DNA from: an uncultured Spirochaetia bacterium
GTDB lineage: Bacteria; Spirochaetota; UBA6919
DNA: 10,451 bases
Direction of reading: 5' to 3'
Assembly (NCBI GenBank): GCA_913053665.1
Contig: CAJXGR010000082.1
Span: 1 to 10,451 of the forward strand
The position numbers and the translations under genes were made by a program. Below the pieces are notes generated by a model. That model was not told the origin of the DNA. It ran no database searches and saw only the letters and a program-made list of their open reading frames with translations. The stretch's first letter is position 1; the number at the start of each line of letters is the position of its first letter. Positions 1 through 4,954 of this stretch are shown here, piece by piece.

Positions 1-619
1 CAAAATATAAAGCCAAAAGTTCAAGGACTTTTCCCTCAAGATAAAGGTGTCTTAAGGGGCCTTCATAGGGACAGTTTTGGATTTGCTGGAGAACAATTTG
101 TATGGAAGGGCTAATTTGGCCCGTTGGACCACATTGATCCCCATCAGCACCCGTTAGAAGCCTTGAAACAGAATCTGGTAGAAGATGGCCATTGTCCTGG
201 AGTAAGGGATTTAACAGGGTTGGGTTGATGAAAAAGGCCATATAAACGGTGTGAGTGTCTTTAGGAAACTCAAGAAGCATTTGAGGCCGGGACGCGGACA
301 TACAGCTTATACCAGAATCGATGGTAAACAACTCATCTGAGTCCATTCTCTGAACATTCAATTGTCCCGATAAAAAGAAACTAAACTCGAGAAAGTCAGA
401 CTGATCCCCCCGCTCAAGGAATATACTCTCGTTAGGCTTTTGATCCACATACTCAATGGCCATGCCCTCACGGATTTGTATAGACCGGATCTCACCGACT
501 CCCAGATCTTTAGGAAGGTGTAACACCCTCTCATATGAGTTGGGATGGAGAACATCTGACTCGTCCTGGTTCCAGTGAGGATTAAAGATACTTTTATATA
601 AAACGTTTTCAGTTTTCAT
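1..619 (-). CDS. AraC/PchR-like transcriptional regulator, N-terminal part (runs off left edge)
   Basis: The minus-strand frame stays open from an ATG at 619 to the left edge, giving 206 residues with no stop. It is probably the ligand-sensing N-terminal half of an AraC-family activator resembling PchR-type siderophore regulators. Residues about 40-120 look like the sensory sheet domain, with an EIRSIQIREGMAIEY strand pair and then DFLEFSFFLSGQL. The best diagnostic is the linker at residues about 171-206, which holds IQNCPYEGPLRHLYLEGKVL, close to the NCPY-x-G...LYLEGKVLELLAL signature that precedes the helix-turn-helix in PchR-like proteins. The DNA-binding part lies outside the window. No strong Shine-Dalgarno site is seen before this ATG, and no better start is available. 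It is transcribed away from the Uma2 gene. The family call is fairly secure; the effector (siderophore or other) is unknown. Confidence 0.83.
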   Translation of the reverse strand, partial: MKTENVLYKSIFNPHWNQDESDVLHPNSYERVLHLPKDLGVGEIRSIQIREGMAIEYVDQKPNESIFLERGDQSDFLEFSFFLSGQLNVQRMDSDELFTIDSGISCMSASRPQMLLEFPKDTHTVYMAFFINPTLLNPLLQDNGHLLPDSVSRLLTGADGDQCGPTGQISPSIQIVLQQIQNCPYEGPLRHLYLEGKVLELLALYF

Positions 620-639
620 TAGCTTTAAAATAGTTTGAT

Positions 640-653
640 TTGTACTAATACAA
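640..653. promoter_or_regulatory. Inverted repeat upstream of the AraC-like gene, possible operator
   Basis: TTGTA-N4-TACAA is a perfect 5-base dyad lying 21 bases before the regulator's ATG (at 619). A weak -35-like CGTCAA (TTGACG on the minus strand) lies at 676-681, without a convincing -10. A site here would fit autoregulation, but a 5-base dyad in AT-rich DNA can arise by chance. Confidence 0.25.
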
Positions 654-827
654 GTTAATCAATTCCAGGGGTTATCGTCAACTAATTAAAAAAATACTTT
701 GTACCGCTTATTCTAAACGAACAGGCTGAGTCATGATCCATTTTCTTGCTTTCTACCCTTCAAGAGCTGAAATAGATTCACTTTATCACTAACTTGGTAG
801 AATCAAATAAGTTTTGTTACAATAGCA

Positions 828-856
828 TTGACATTCCAGCCATTGATTGATACATT
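828..856 (+). promoter_or_regulatory. Sigma70-type promoter for the Uma2-family gene
   Basis: A consensus -35 TTGACA at 828-833 is separated by 17 bases from TACATT at 851-856 (4 of 6 matches to the -10 consensus). Transcription would start near 863, leaving a leader of about 25 bases that contains the ribosome binding site AGGGAG at 877-882. The rest of 620-887 shows nothing else convincing. Confidence 0.55.
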
Positions 857-887
857 ACAATAAACAGATTGTTTTTAGGGAGACAAT

Positions 888-1361
888 ATGCAATGGTCAG
901 ACGTCCTGGAAGATAGGTGTTTAGAGAATTTACCCTATAAAATTGAACTCAACGAATGGGGGAATATTGTTATGAGTCCAGCATCCAACAGACGTGGCCA
1001 AGTTCTAAGTGCTATTGCATATCATTTAAGAAGTCAATTGAAAGATGGTACCATGATTACACAATGTTGCGTTGGTACAAACAAAGGAGTCAAGGTGGCC
1101 GATGTGGCCTGGTGTTCCTATGAGTTCATCCAAAAGCATGGTCTGGAAACACCCTTTACAGAGGCCCCTGAGATTTGTGTGGAGATTGTATCCCCTTCCA
1201 ATCATCCCAAAGAGATGGAAGAGAAGATTGCTTTATATCTGGATGAAGGAGCCAGGGAAGTGTGGATCGTGTCAGAAGAAGGTGATATTAAATATTACAA
1301 TCTGACAGGTCTAATATCTGCGTCTCAGTATGATGTACACCTTGATTTGCAAGAAATATAA
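888..1361 (+). CDS. Uma2-family (DUF820) putative endonuclease
   Basis: This 157-residue protein has the PD-(D/E)XK nuclease-like fold of the Uma2 family, which is common in cyanobacteria and other accessory-gene-rich genomes. Its biological role is poorly defined. Expected landmarks are present: MSPASNRRGQV at about 29-39, KVADVAW with the probable catalytic Asp72, then PEICVEIVSPSN with Glu99, Lys113 in EEKIALYLDEGAREVWIV, and a C-terminal strand. Start choice is supported by AGGGAG at 877-882, five bases before the ATG, and by the promoter upstream. The protein is somewhat shorter than many family members (roughly 180-200), mainly because the N-terminal region is short. It stands alone with no recognisable partner. 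The stop codon lies inside the first copy of the island's leader repeat. Family confidence is high; nuclease activity is inferred. Confidence 0.85.
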   Translation: MQWSDVLEDRCLENLPYKIELNEWGNIVMSPASNRRGQVLSAIAYHLRSQLKDGTMITQCCVGTNKGVKVADVAWCSYEFIQKHGLETPFTEAPEICVEIVSPSNHPKEMEEKIALYLDEGAREVWIVSEEGDIKYYNLTGLISASQYDVHLDLQEI

Positions 1362-1380
1362 AATCCCGTATTGCTTCGTG
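1353..1380 (+). repeat. Leader repeat, copy A (upstream of NTase 1)
   Basis: The stretch begins GAAATATAAAATCCCGTAT and ends with CTTCGTG. It matches copy C (3502-3533) apart from two bases, up to where copy A breaks off. The TAA of the Uma2 gene lies inside it. The ATCCC...GGGAT dyad of the other copies is broken here (GTGTAAT instead of GTGGGAT). Weaker similarity to copies B and C seems to continue to the AGGAG near 1415-1419. Confidence 0.6.
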
Positions 1381-1431
1381 TAATCAAAGCTTATTAGCTG
1401 GTCAATTAAGAGATAGGAGAATAAAAGGTTT

Positions 1432-1725
1432 ATGAATGATCTTTCTGGTATCAAAAAGACTTTGAAAAGTCATCAACGCCAATTGGAAGAAAGATTTAAG
1501 GTCAAGGAAATGGCTCTTTTTGGCTCCTATGCCCGAAATGAATACACAGAAGAAAGCGATCTGGATATTCTCGTTGATTTCAAGGAACCCGTTGGCTTTG
1601 AATTCATTGAATTAGCCGAGTTTTTAGAGAAGATTTTAGAACTTAAAATTGATTTAGTCTCCCGTGGCGGAGCCATGAAGTCCAGCCGATGGAAATATAT
1701 TGAAAAGGACCTGGACTATGTCTAA
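1432..1725 (+). CDS. MNT-type minimal nucleotidyltransferase (orphan antitoxin-like)
   Basis: A 97-residue minimal NTase of the polymerase-beta superfamily, the kind that pairs with HEPN proteins as MntA/HepT-type modules. In studied pairs the NTase neutralises the HEPN ribonuclease by AMPylating it. The active-site signature GS-x10-DxD is complete: Gly31-Ser32 in LFGSYARNEY, then Asp43-Leu-Asp45, with the third acidic residue Asp74 in LKIDLVSRGG. The protein ends DLDYV, where a HEPN gene normally overlaps. Here only about seven matching HEPN codons follow (see 1718-1801), so this gene looks orphaned. The start is the only sensible upstream ATG; AGGAGA at 1415-1420 is rather far away and AAAGG is very close. 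AMPylation activity is inferred from the family. Confidence 0.85.
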   Translation: MNDLSGIKKTLKSHQRQLEERFKVKEMALFGSYARNEYTEESDLDILVDFKEPVGFEFIELAEFLEKILELKIDLVSRGGAMKSSRWKYIEKDLDYV

Positions 1726-1801
1726 GAGGGAGTGGAGGTCATTGTCAGGGGATAAAATTGGAGAAATGAACAAGTTTAAAGGGGTATTAAAAGATGACTG
1801 A
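1718..1801 (+). pseudogene. Remnant of a HEPN (DUF86/HepT-like) toxin gene
   Basis: An ATG at 1718 overlaps the end of NTase 1 by 8 bases, the usual junction in MntA-HepT-like operons. The frame starts MSKREWR, which resembles the start of DUF86-type HEPN proteins (typically MSKR..., then a hydrophobic-acidic helix with DIL). From codon 8 the similarity stops: the reading continues as SLSGDKIGEMNKF and ends at a TGA at 1799, after 27 codons, inside the next gene. I infer that a deletion joined the first codons of the toxin gene to the leader of the RelB-like gene. The evidence is a short peptide match plus position, so it could be coincidence or a tiny unrelated frame. Confidence 0.42.
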
Positions 1802-2033
1802 TGAACAAATTATAACATTCCAACAGGCTTTGGATATAATTGAGTCGTTACCTGAGGATCAACAAGAGAGTCTGATTGATATTATCCAACGCAGGCTCAT
1901 AGAGCATCGACAGAATATTCTTGCAGAGAACATTCAAACAGCAAGAGAAGAATACGCTAGAGGGGAGATCAAAAAAGGTTCCGTAGATGACTTAATGAGA
2001 GAGCTTTCCAATGAAAACACTCATTTGGAGTAA
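1794..2033 (+). CDS. RelB-like antitoxin of a type II TA pair
   Basis: A 79-residue acidic, helical protein with LTFQQALDIIE-like and LPEDQQESLIDIIQRRLIE segments at about 8-37, followed by AREEYARGEIKKGSVDDLMRE at about 50-70. This arrangement matches the small antitoxins that precede RelE/YafQ-like toxins in cyanobacteria and other bacteria: an N-terminal dimer/DNA-binding part and a C-terminal toxin-wrapping tail. The ATG at 1794 follows AAAGGGG at 1778-1784. The gene overlaps the downstream toxin by 23 bases, which supports coupling. In the pair it should neutralise the toxin and repress its own operon. No clear promoter is visible in 1726-1793, so transcription may come from the NTase 1 leader. 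The assignment rests on composition, motifs and the neighbour. Confidence 0.75.
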   Translation: MTDEQIITFQQALDIIESLPEDQQESLIDIIQRRLIEHRQNILAENIQTAREEYARGEIKKGSVDDLMRELSNENTHLE

Positions 2034-2295
2034 GACTTTTGCAAGAGCTTTTAAACGGATTATTAAAAAACATCCAGATCAGAGCAATGTCATCGAGAAT
2101 GCCTTGAGACTTTTAGCTGAAGATCCCTTTGTTCCACAACTGGAGACTCATAAACTCAAAGGGAGATTGTCAGGTTCATGGGCCTGTAGGGCTGGGTATG
2201 ACCTCCGTATAATATTTGATTTCGTACCCAATAAAGACCAAAAGGAAGAAGGTATTTTCTTGATGGAGATTGGAACACACGATGAAGTCTATTAG
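2011..2295 (+). CDS. RelE/YafQ-superfamily mRNA interferase toxin
   Basis: A 94-residue basic protein of the RelE fold, expected to cleave mRNA on the ribosome. Landmarks are the N-terminal WSKTFARAFKRIIKKHP helix (about 6-22), ALRLLAEDPF at about 31-40, HKLKGRLSGSWACRAGYDLR at about 47-66 and the C-terminal IGTHDEVY at about 87-94. Arg66, His90 and the final Tyr94 are the candidate active-site residues for this group. Length is typical. The ATG overlaps the end of the antitoxin gene, and GAGAGAG at 1997-2003 lies seven bases upstream, supporting this start. The gene ends about 40 bases before the second leader repeat. The reading frame is intact with no sign of decay, so the pair is probably functional. 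Confidence 0.85.
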   Translation: MKTLIWSKTFARAFKRIIKKHPDQSNVIENALRLLAEDPFVPQLETHKLKGRLSGSWACRAGYDLRIIFDFVPNKDQKEEGIFLMEIGTHDEVY

Positions 2296-2335
2296 ATGGC
2301 AAGCTTTTCCAGGATGGACACTAAAAATAAACGTA

Positions 2336-2360
2336 AAAATCCCGTATTGCCCCGTGGGAT
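2336..2360 (+). repeat. Leader repeat, copy B (upstream of ankyrin 1)
   Basis: AAAATCCCGTATTGC, then CCCGTGGGAT, with an ATCCC...GGGAT dyad around a 12-base centre. Similarity to copy C continues through an AGTTTAT block and AGGAG up to the ATG of the ankyrin gene (2395). It is not followed by a T-run, so it does not look like a terminator. Confidence 0.65.
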
Positions 2361-2394
2361 GACAGTTTATAAATTGATCGATAAGGAGTGTGAC

Positions 2395-2742
2395 ATGAAA
2401 AGAATTGTATGGATCACAGTTTGTTTAGCCCTATCCACCAGCCTTTGGGCGGGACTAAATGAGGACTTGTTCGAGGCAGTCAAAAAAGGTGATCAGAAGA
2501 AAGTGGCTGCTCTGATCAAGAAAGGAGTGGATGTCAATGTCAAAGGTAAATATGGCAGTACTCCGTTGCACTTTGCTGCAAAAAGAGGTCGCATAAAAGT
2601 AATGAAACTTCTTATGCAAAATGGAGCCAATGTCAACTTTAAAAACTATCGAAGTAAAACACCTCTTGATCTAGCCAAGGCAGATAAGATGAAAAAGCTT
2701 ATCCGTCAGGCCGGCGGGAAAAGTGGAAAGGATATAAAATGA
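2395..2742 (+). CDS. Short exported ankyrin-repeat protein (ankyrin 1)
   Basis: A 115-residue protein with a Sec signal peptide, MKRIVWITVCLALSTSLWA, and probable cleavage after Ala19, so it should act outside the cytoplasm. There is no lipobox Cys. The mature part holds two ankyrin repeats (about 21-50 and 54-83, the latter with STPLHFAAKRG) and a partial capping repeat (about 87-106), ending in a Gly/Lys-rich tail. An upstream in-frame ATG at 2296 would bury the signal peptide behind 33 residues; AAGGAG at 2383-2388, six bases before 2395, decides the start. Residues 1-38 are identical to those of ankyrin 2 and the tails match too, so this looks like a copy with fewer central repeats. Its stop overlaps the ATG of NTase 2 (ATGA), which is odd for an exported protein beside a cytoplasmic TA pair. 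The ligand is unknown. Confidence 0.85.
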   Translation: MKRIVWITVCLALSTSLWAGLNEDLFEAVKKGDQKKVAALIKKGVDVNVKGKYGSTPLHFAAKRGRIKVMKLLMQNGANVNFKNYRSKTPLDLAKADKMKKLIRQAGGKSGKDIK

Positions 2743-3098
2743 GTCAAACTGTTTCTATCCCAGAACAAAAGGCCGGTCAGCTGATCCCAACAGATATCAT
2801 AGAATCTATCATTTACGCTATTGTTGACCATTTCTCACCCCTTGAAGTCATTCTCTTCGGCTCCTACGCATCAGGCGATCCCACTTCAGACAGTGATCTC
2901 GATCTTTTAGTGGTGATGGAGACCGATCTACCCAGCCATAAGAGAGCCACACCTATCCGTCTTCTGTTCCGTCCGATGCCCTGCCCGATGGATATTCTTG
3001 TTTACACCCCTGAAGAGGTCAACAAGTGGAAAGCTACGATCAATCATATCATTGCTGAAGCCTTTCGATCGGGCAGGATTGTTTATGAGCGAAAATAA
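2739..3098 (+). CDS. MNT-type nucleotidyltransferase paired with HEPN (antitoxin-like)
   Basis: A 119-residue minimal NTase. The GS-x10-DxD motif is intact: Gly41-Ser42 in LFGSYASGDPTSDSDLD, Asp53 and Asp55, with the third acidic residue Asp85 in CPMDILVYTPEE. The sequence differs clearly from NTase 1 (longer N-terminus, different tail), so the two are separate acquisitions rather than a local duplication. The ATG overlaps the ankyrin 1 stop by four bases and is preceded by AAAGGA at 2727-2732. Its end overlaps the HEPN gene by 14 bases. In related modules the NTase either modifies the HEPN partner (MntA type) or forms a complex with it. The family is secure; its role as an antitoxin is inferred. 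Confidence 0.86.
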   Translation: MSQTVSIPEQKAGQLIPTDIIESIIYAIVDHFSPLEVILFGSYASGDPTSDSDLDLLVVMETDLPSHKRATPIRLLFRPMPCPMDILVYTPEEVNKWKATINHIIAEAFRSGRIVYERK

Positions 3099-3486
3099 CA
3101 TGGAGTTAGCCCGACTATGGTTGAAAAAAGCAGATAACGACCTGGTTACGGCGAAACAGACCTTCCTTCTTCCTGATGGACCTACTGATACGGTTTGTTT
3201 TCATTCGCAGCAAGTTGTAGAAAAGGCTCTAAAAGCCCTTCTCACATTGAATCAGATACAAATACCCAAAATACATGACCTGGTGAGATTATTGGATCTT
3301 GCATTGCCTTATCTCCCTGAATTAGAGAACTTTAGGGAAGACTTTGCCGAGATGTCAAATTATGCTGTAGCCATACGATATCCGGATGACTGGTTTGAGC
3401 CAGGCCGTGAGGATACTCAACGTTCTTTGGATGTTGCAGAACAGATTATCATAAAAATAAAGGGTTTGATGAATCGATATTTGTAG
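3085..3486 (+). CDS. HEPN-domain protein (partner of NTase 2)
   Basis: A 133-residue all-helical HEPN protein of the PF05168-like group. Characteristic elements are ARLWLKKADNDLVTAK at about 9-24, VCFHSQQVVEKALKALL at about 37-53, KIHDLVRLL at about 62-70 and the NYAVAIRYPDDW signature at about 92-103. The ATG at 3085 has AGGA six bases upstream and overlaps the NTase by 14 bases; an in-frame ATG at 2998 would place 29 extra residues inside the NTase gene and is unlikely. The RNase motif R-x4-6-H of HepT/RnlA-type toxins is not visible (His40 and His64 have no Arg at the right distance), so it may not be a catalytic RNase. Its function (toxin, nucleotide-binding or scaffold) is uncertain. Confidence 0.85.
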   Translation: MSENNMELARLWLKKADNDLVTAKQTFLLPDGPTDTVCFHSQQVVEKALKALLTLNQIQIPKIHDLVRLLDLALPYLPELENFREDFAEMSNYAVAIRYPDDWFEPGREDTQRSLDVAEQIIIKIKGLMNRYL

Positions 3487-3501
3487 GGATTTATGCTGGT
3501 A

Positions 3502-3533
3502 GAAATATAAAATCCCGTATCACTTCGTGGGAT
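3502..3533 (+). repeat. Leader repeat, copy C (upstream of ankyrin 2)
   Basis: It begins GAAATATAAAATCCCGTAT like copy A and ends CTTCGTGGGAT like copy B. It carries the intact ATCCC...GGGAT dyad. Downstream similarity to copy B (AGTTTAT, a GTCGAT block and AGGAGTGTGAC) runs without a break into the ankyrin coding sequence at 3569. Confidence 0.65.
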
Positions 3534-3568
3534 GGAAGTTTATGATTGAGTCGATATAGGAGTGTGAC

Positions 3569-4402
3569 ATGAAAAGAATTGTATGGATCACAGTGTGTTT
3601 AGCCCTTTCCACCAGCCTTTGGGCGGGACTTAATGAAGACTTGTTTGAAGCAGTGAAAAAAGGCGATCAGAAGAAAGTGGCTGAGTTGATCAAGAAAGGA
3701 GCGGATGTTAATGCTAAAAATAAGGTTGGCTGGACACCTTTGCATGGTGCTATTCATTACGGCCAAATTGAAATTGCCGAACTTCTTATCCATAAAGGAG
3801 CTAATGTAAATGCTTATTTCGAGTATGATGTTTATAGTGGGACTCCTTTGTCTTATGCTGCTCAATATGGTCATATAAAAATCGTCGAACTTCTTATCCA
3901 GAATGGTGCAGATATCAATGGGCATAATAGTTTGGCATTATATAAAGCTGTTTATCATAGCCAAATTGAAATCACAAAACTCCTGATTCAAAAAGGTATT
4001 CATATTAGTAAGACTGGGAAGACCCCATTGCATTGGGTTAAAAATGTTGAAATTGCTAAACTCTTGATTCAAAAGGATGTTGATGTTAATGCTAAAGACC
4101 ATAAAGGCGAAACACCATTGCATATTGCTGTCCAGTATAGGCATATAAAAATGGCTAAATACCTTATCCAAAAAGGAGTTGATGTCAATGCTAAAGATAA
4201 AAATGGCTCAACTCCTTTACATTATATAGTAAAACATGGTATACACTATGAAACAAAAATAGCTAAATACTTTATTCAAAGGGGAGCAAAAGTTAATGCT
4301 AAGAATAAAAAAGGACAAACCCCGCTGGATATAGTAAGAGATGTTCACATGAAAAGTCTCCTCCGTAAGGCAGGCGGGAAAAGGGGAAAAGAGATCAAAT
4401 GA
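3569..4402 (+). CDS. Exported ankyrin-repeat protein (ankyrin 2)
   Basis: A 277-residue paralogue of ankyrin 1 with the same signal peptide (cleavage expected after Ala19). The mature protein is made almost wholly of ankyrin repeats: about 21-50, 54-82 (GWTPLHGAIHYG), 91-118 (GTPLSYAAQYG), a degenerate one at 119-147, a shortened one at 150-175, then 180-209, 213-245 (with a small insertion) and a partial cap at 249-267, followed by the Lys/Gly-rich tail. TAGGAG, six bases before the ATG, supports the start. Such proteins bind other proteins; the partner is unknown and the export signal implies a periplasmic or extracellular one. The stop overlaps the end of the convergent hicB gene by 8 bases. 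Unlike ankyrin 1 it has no TA pair behind it. The frame is intact. Confidence 0.88.
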   Translation: MKRIVWITVCLALSTSLWAGLNEDLFEAVKKGDQKKVAELIKKGADVNAKNKVGWTPLHGAIHYGQIEIAELLIHKGANVNAYFEYDVYSGTPLSYAAQYGHIKIVELLIQNGADINGHNSLALYKAVYHSQIEITKLLIQKGIHISKTGKTPLHWVKNVEIAKLLIQKDVDVNAKDHKGETPLHIAVQYRHIKMAKYLIQKGVDVNAKDKNGSTPLHYIVKHGIHYETKIAKYFIQRGAKVNAKNKKGQTPLDIVRDVHMKSLLRKAGGKRGKEIK

Positions 4403-4640
4403 TGGATCCATCGCTTTGCACAGGTTTAAAGTATTGGCCTGAACCAGGTGGAGGCAATGGTTTATTATCTTCCTTGTAAAGCTTCAGGGTTTCTTCCACA
4501 AGATCACAGAGCTCTGAGAAGACTTCTCGTTCATCCTCCCCGTGACATCCACCGTAGAACAGTCCAGGACAAGTGCCAACAAAGTGTTGATCTTCTTCAG
4601 ACCATTCTACAATCTTGATATATTGCCTGGCTTCTTTCAT
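4395..4640 (-). CDS. hicB: HicB-family antitoxin
   Basis: An 81-residue protein with the partial RNase H-like fold of HicB: YIKIVEWSEEDQHFVGTCPG at about 7-26, LFYGGCHGEDEREVFSELCD at about 27-46 and VEETLKLYKEDNKPLPPP at about 48-65. HicB binds HicA and blocks its nuclease site. The short tail after the PLPPP segment shows no obvious ribbon-helix-helix or helix-turn-helix, so this is the compact type and DNA binding may need the HicA-HicB complex or another factor. The ATG overlaps the hicA stop by four bases (ATGA), typical of translational coupling in hicAB order. Its last codons overlap the end of ankyrin 2 tail-to-tail, so read-through from either side would produce antisense RNA. Confidence 0.85.
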   Translation of the reverse strand: MKEARQYIKIVEWSEEDQHFVGTCPGLFYGGCHGEDEREVFSELCDLVEETLKLYKEDNKPLPPPGSGQYFKPVQSDGSII

Positions 4641-4834
4641 GGTTTGGATCCCTCTATAGCCTGTCTGACAGACTTTTCTTGATAGCTAAAAGCATCGTCT
4701 CCTAAATTCCCGAATACTGTAACAGGTTTCATTACTTTGGGATGAACAAAGTTTCTATGATTTCCCTTGCCTCCTCGATTTATAAAACCGGCTTTTTCCA
4801 AGTCTCTTATTAACTCTCTAATTTTTCGAAGCAT
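4637..4834 (-). CDS. hicA: HicA-family mRNA interferase toxin
   Basis: A 65-residue toxin with a double-stranded RNA-binding-like fold. Landmarks: KIRELIRDLEKAGFINRGGK (about 4-23), the GKGNHRNFVHP segment with the presumed catalytic His26, PVTVFGNLGDDAFSYQEKSV at about 37-56 and the C-terminal VRQAIEG helix. HicA proteins cleave mRNA independently of translation. Length and order (toxin first, antitoxin second) are typical. The ATG at 4834 is the only usable start, yet no Shine-Dalgarno sequence precedes it (the minus strand reads AGTATAACACTAAT before the ATG). Low translation of the toxin or a near-leaderless message is therefore possible. A well-matched promoter lies just upstream. Confidence 0.86.
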   Translation of the reverse strand: MLRKIRELIRDLEKAGFINRGGKGNHRNFVHPKVMKPVTVFGNLGDDAFSYQEKSVRQAIEGSKP

Positions 4835-4843
4835 ATTAGTGTT

Positions 4844-4856
4844 ATACTTTTAGTAT
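4844..4856. promoter_or_regulatory. Inverted repeat at the hicA transcription start, possible operator
   Basis: ATACT-TTT-AGTAT is a perfect 5-base dyad lying 10 bases before the hicA ATG, over the predicted start of transcription. Its position suits autorepression by HicB or the HicAB complex. Confidence 0.35.
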
Positions 4857-4857
4857 C

Positions 4858-4886
4858 AATATAACATCAATAGATGATTATGGCAA
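4858..4886 (-). promoter_or_regulatory. Sigma70-type promoter for hicAB
   Basis: On the minus strand, TTGCCA (4886-4881, 5 of 6 matches) and TATATT (4863-4858, 5 of 6 matches) are separated by 17 bases. Transcription would start near 4851, giving a leader of only about 17 bases. An overlapping alternative (TTGATG, 18 bases, TATAAC at 4846-4841) would give an almost leaderless mRNA. Confidence 0.5.
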
Positions 4887-4906
4887 ATGTTATTCTTCAT
4901 AATCAT
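4874..4906. repeat. 9-base inverted repeat over the hicA -35 region
   Basis: ATGATTATG (4874-4882) and CATAATCAT (4898-4906) form a perfect 9-base dyad with a 15-base centre. A further ATAATCAT occurs at 4933-4940. The first arm overlaps the -35 box of the hicA promoter, so a repressor site is plausible; a hairpin is the alternative. Confidence 0.4.
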
Positions 4907-4954
4907 GGCTGACAGAGACATTATCTATTCAGATAATCATTGCCTCTTAGATTT

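Noticed and set aside
358..555. 65-residue minus-strand frame
   Set aside because: It is a shadow of the AraC-like gene in another frame; the family signatures are in the frame starting at 619.
2336..2360. Leader dyad as an intrinsic terminator
   Set aside because: The stem is only five pairs and no T-run follows.
2296..2394. Upstream in-frame ATG adding 33 residues to ankyrin 1
   Set aside because: It would place a signal peptide in mid-protein, it covers the leader repeat, and the internal ATG at 2395 has a strong AAGGAG site and matches the start of ankyrin 2.
2998..3084. Upstream in-frame ATG for the HEPN gene
   Set aside because: The extra 29 residues lie in the NTase coding region and look unlike a HEPN start; AGGA before 3085 fits better.
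1353..3533. Leader repeats as integron attC sites
   Set aside because: No RYYYAAC/GTTRRRY ends, no integrase in view, and the conserved part runs into the ribosome binding site, unlike attC.
3599..4411. Minus-strand frames opposite ankyrin 2
   Set aside because: Repeated composition of the ankyrin gene gives repetitive antisense frames; no independent signal.
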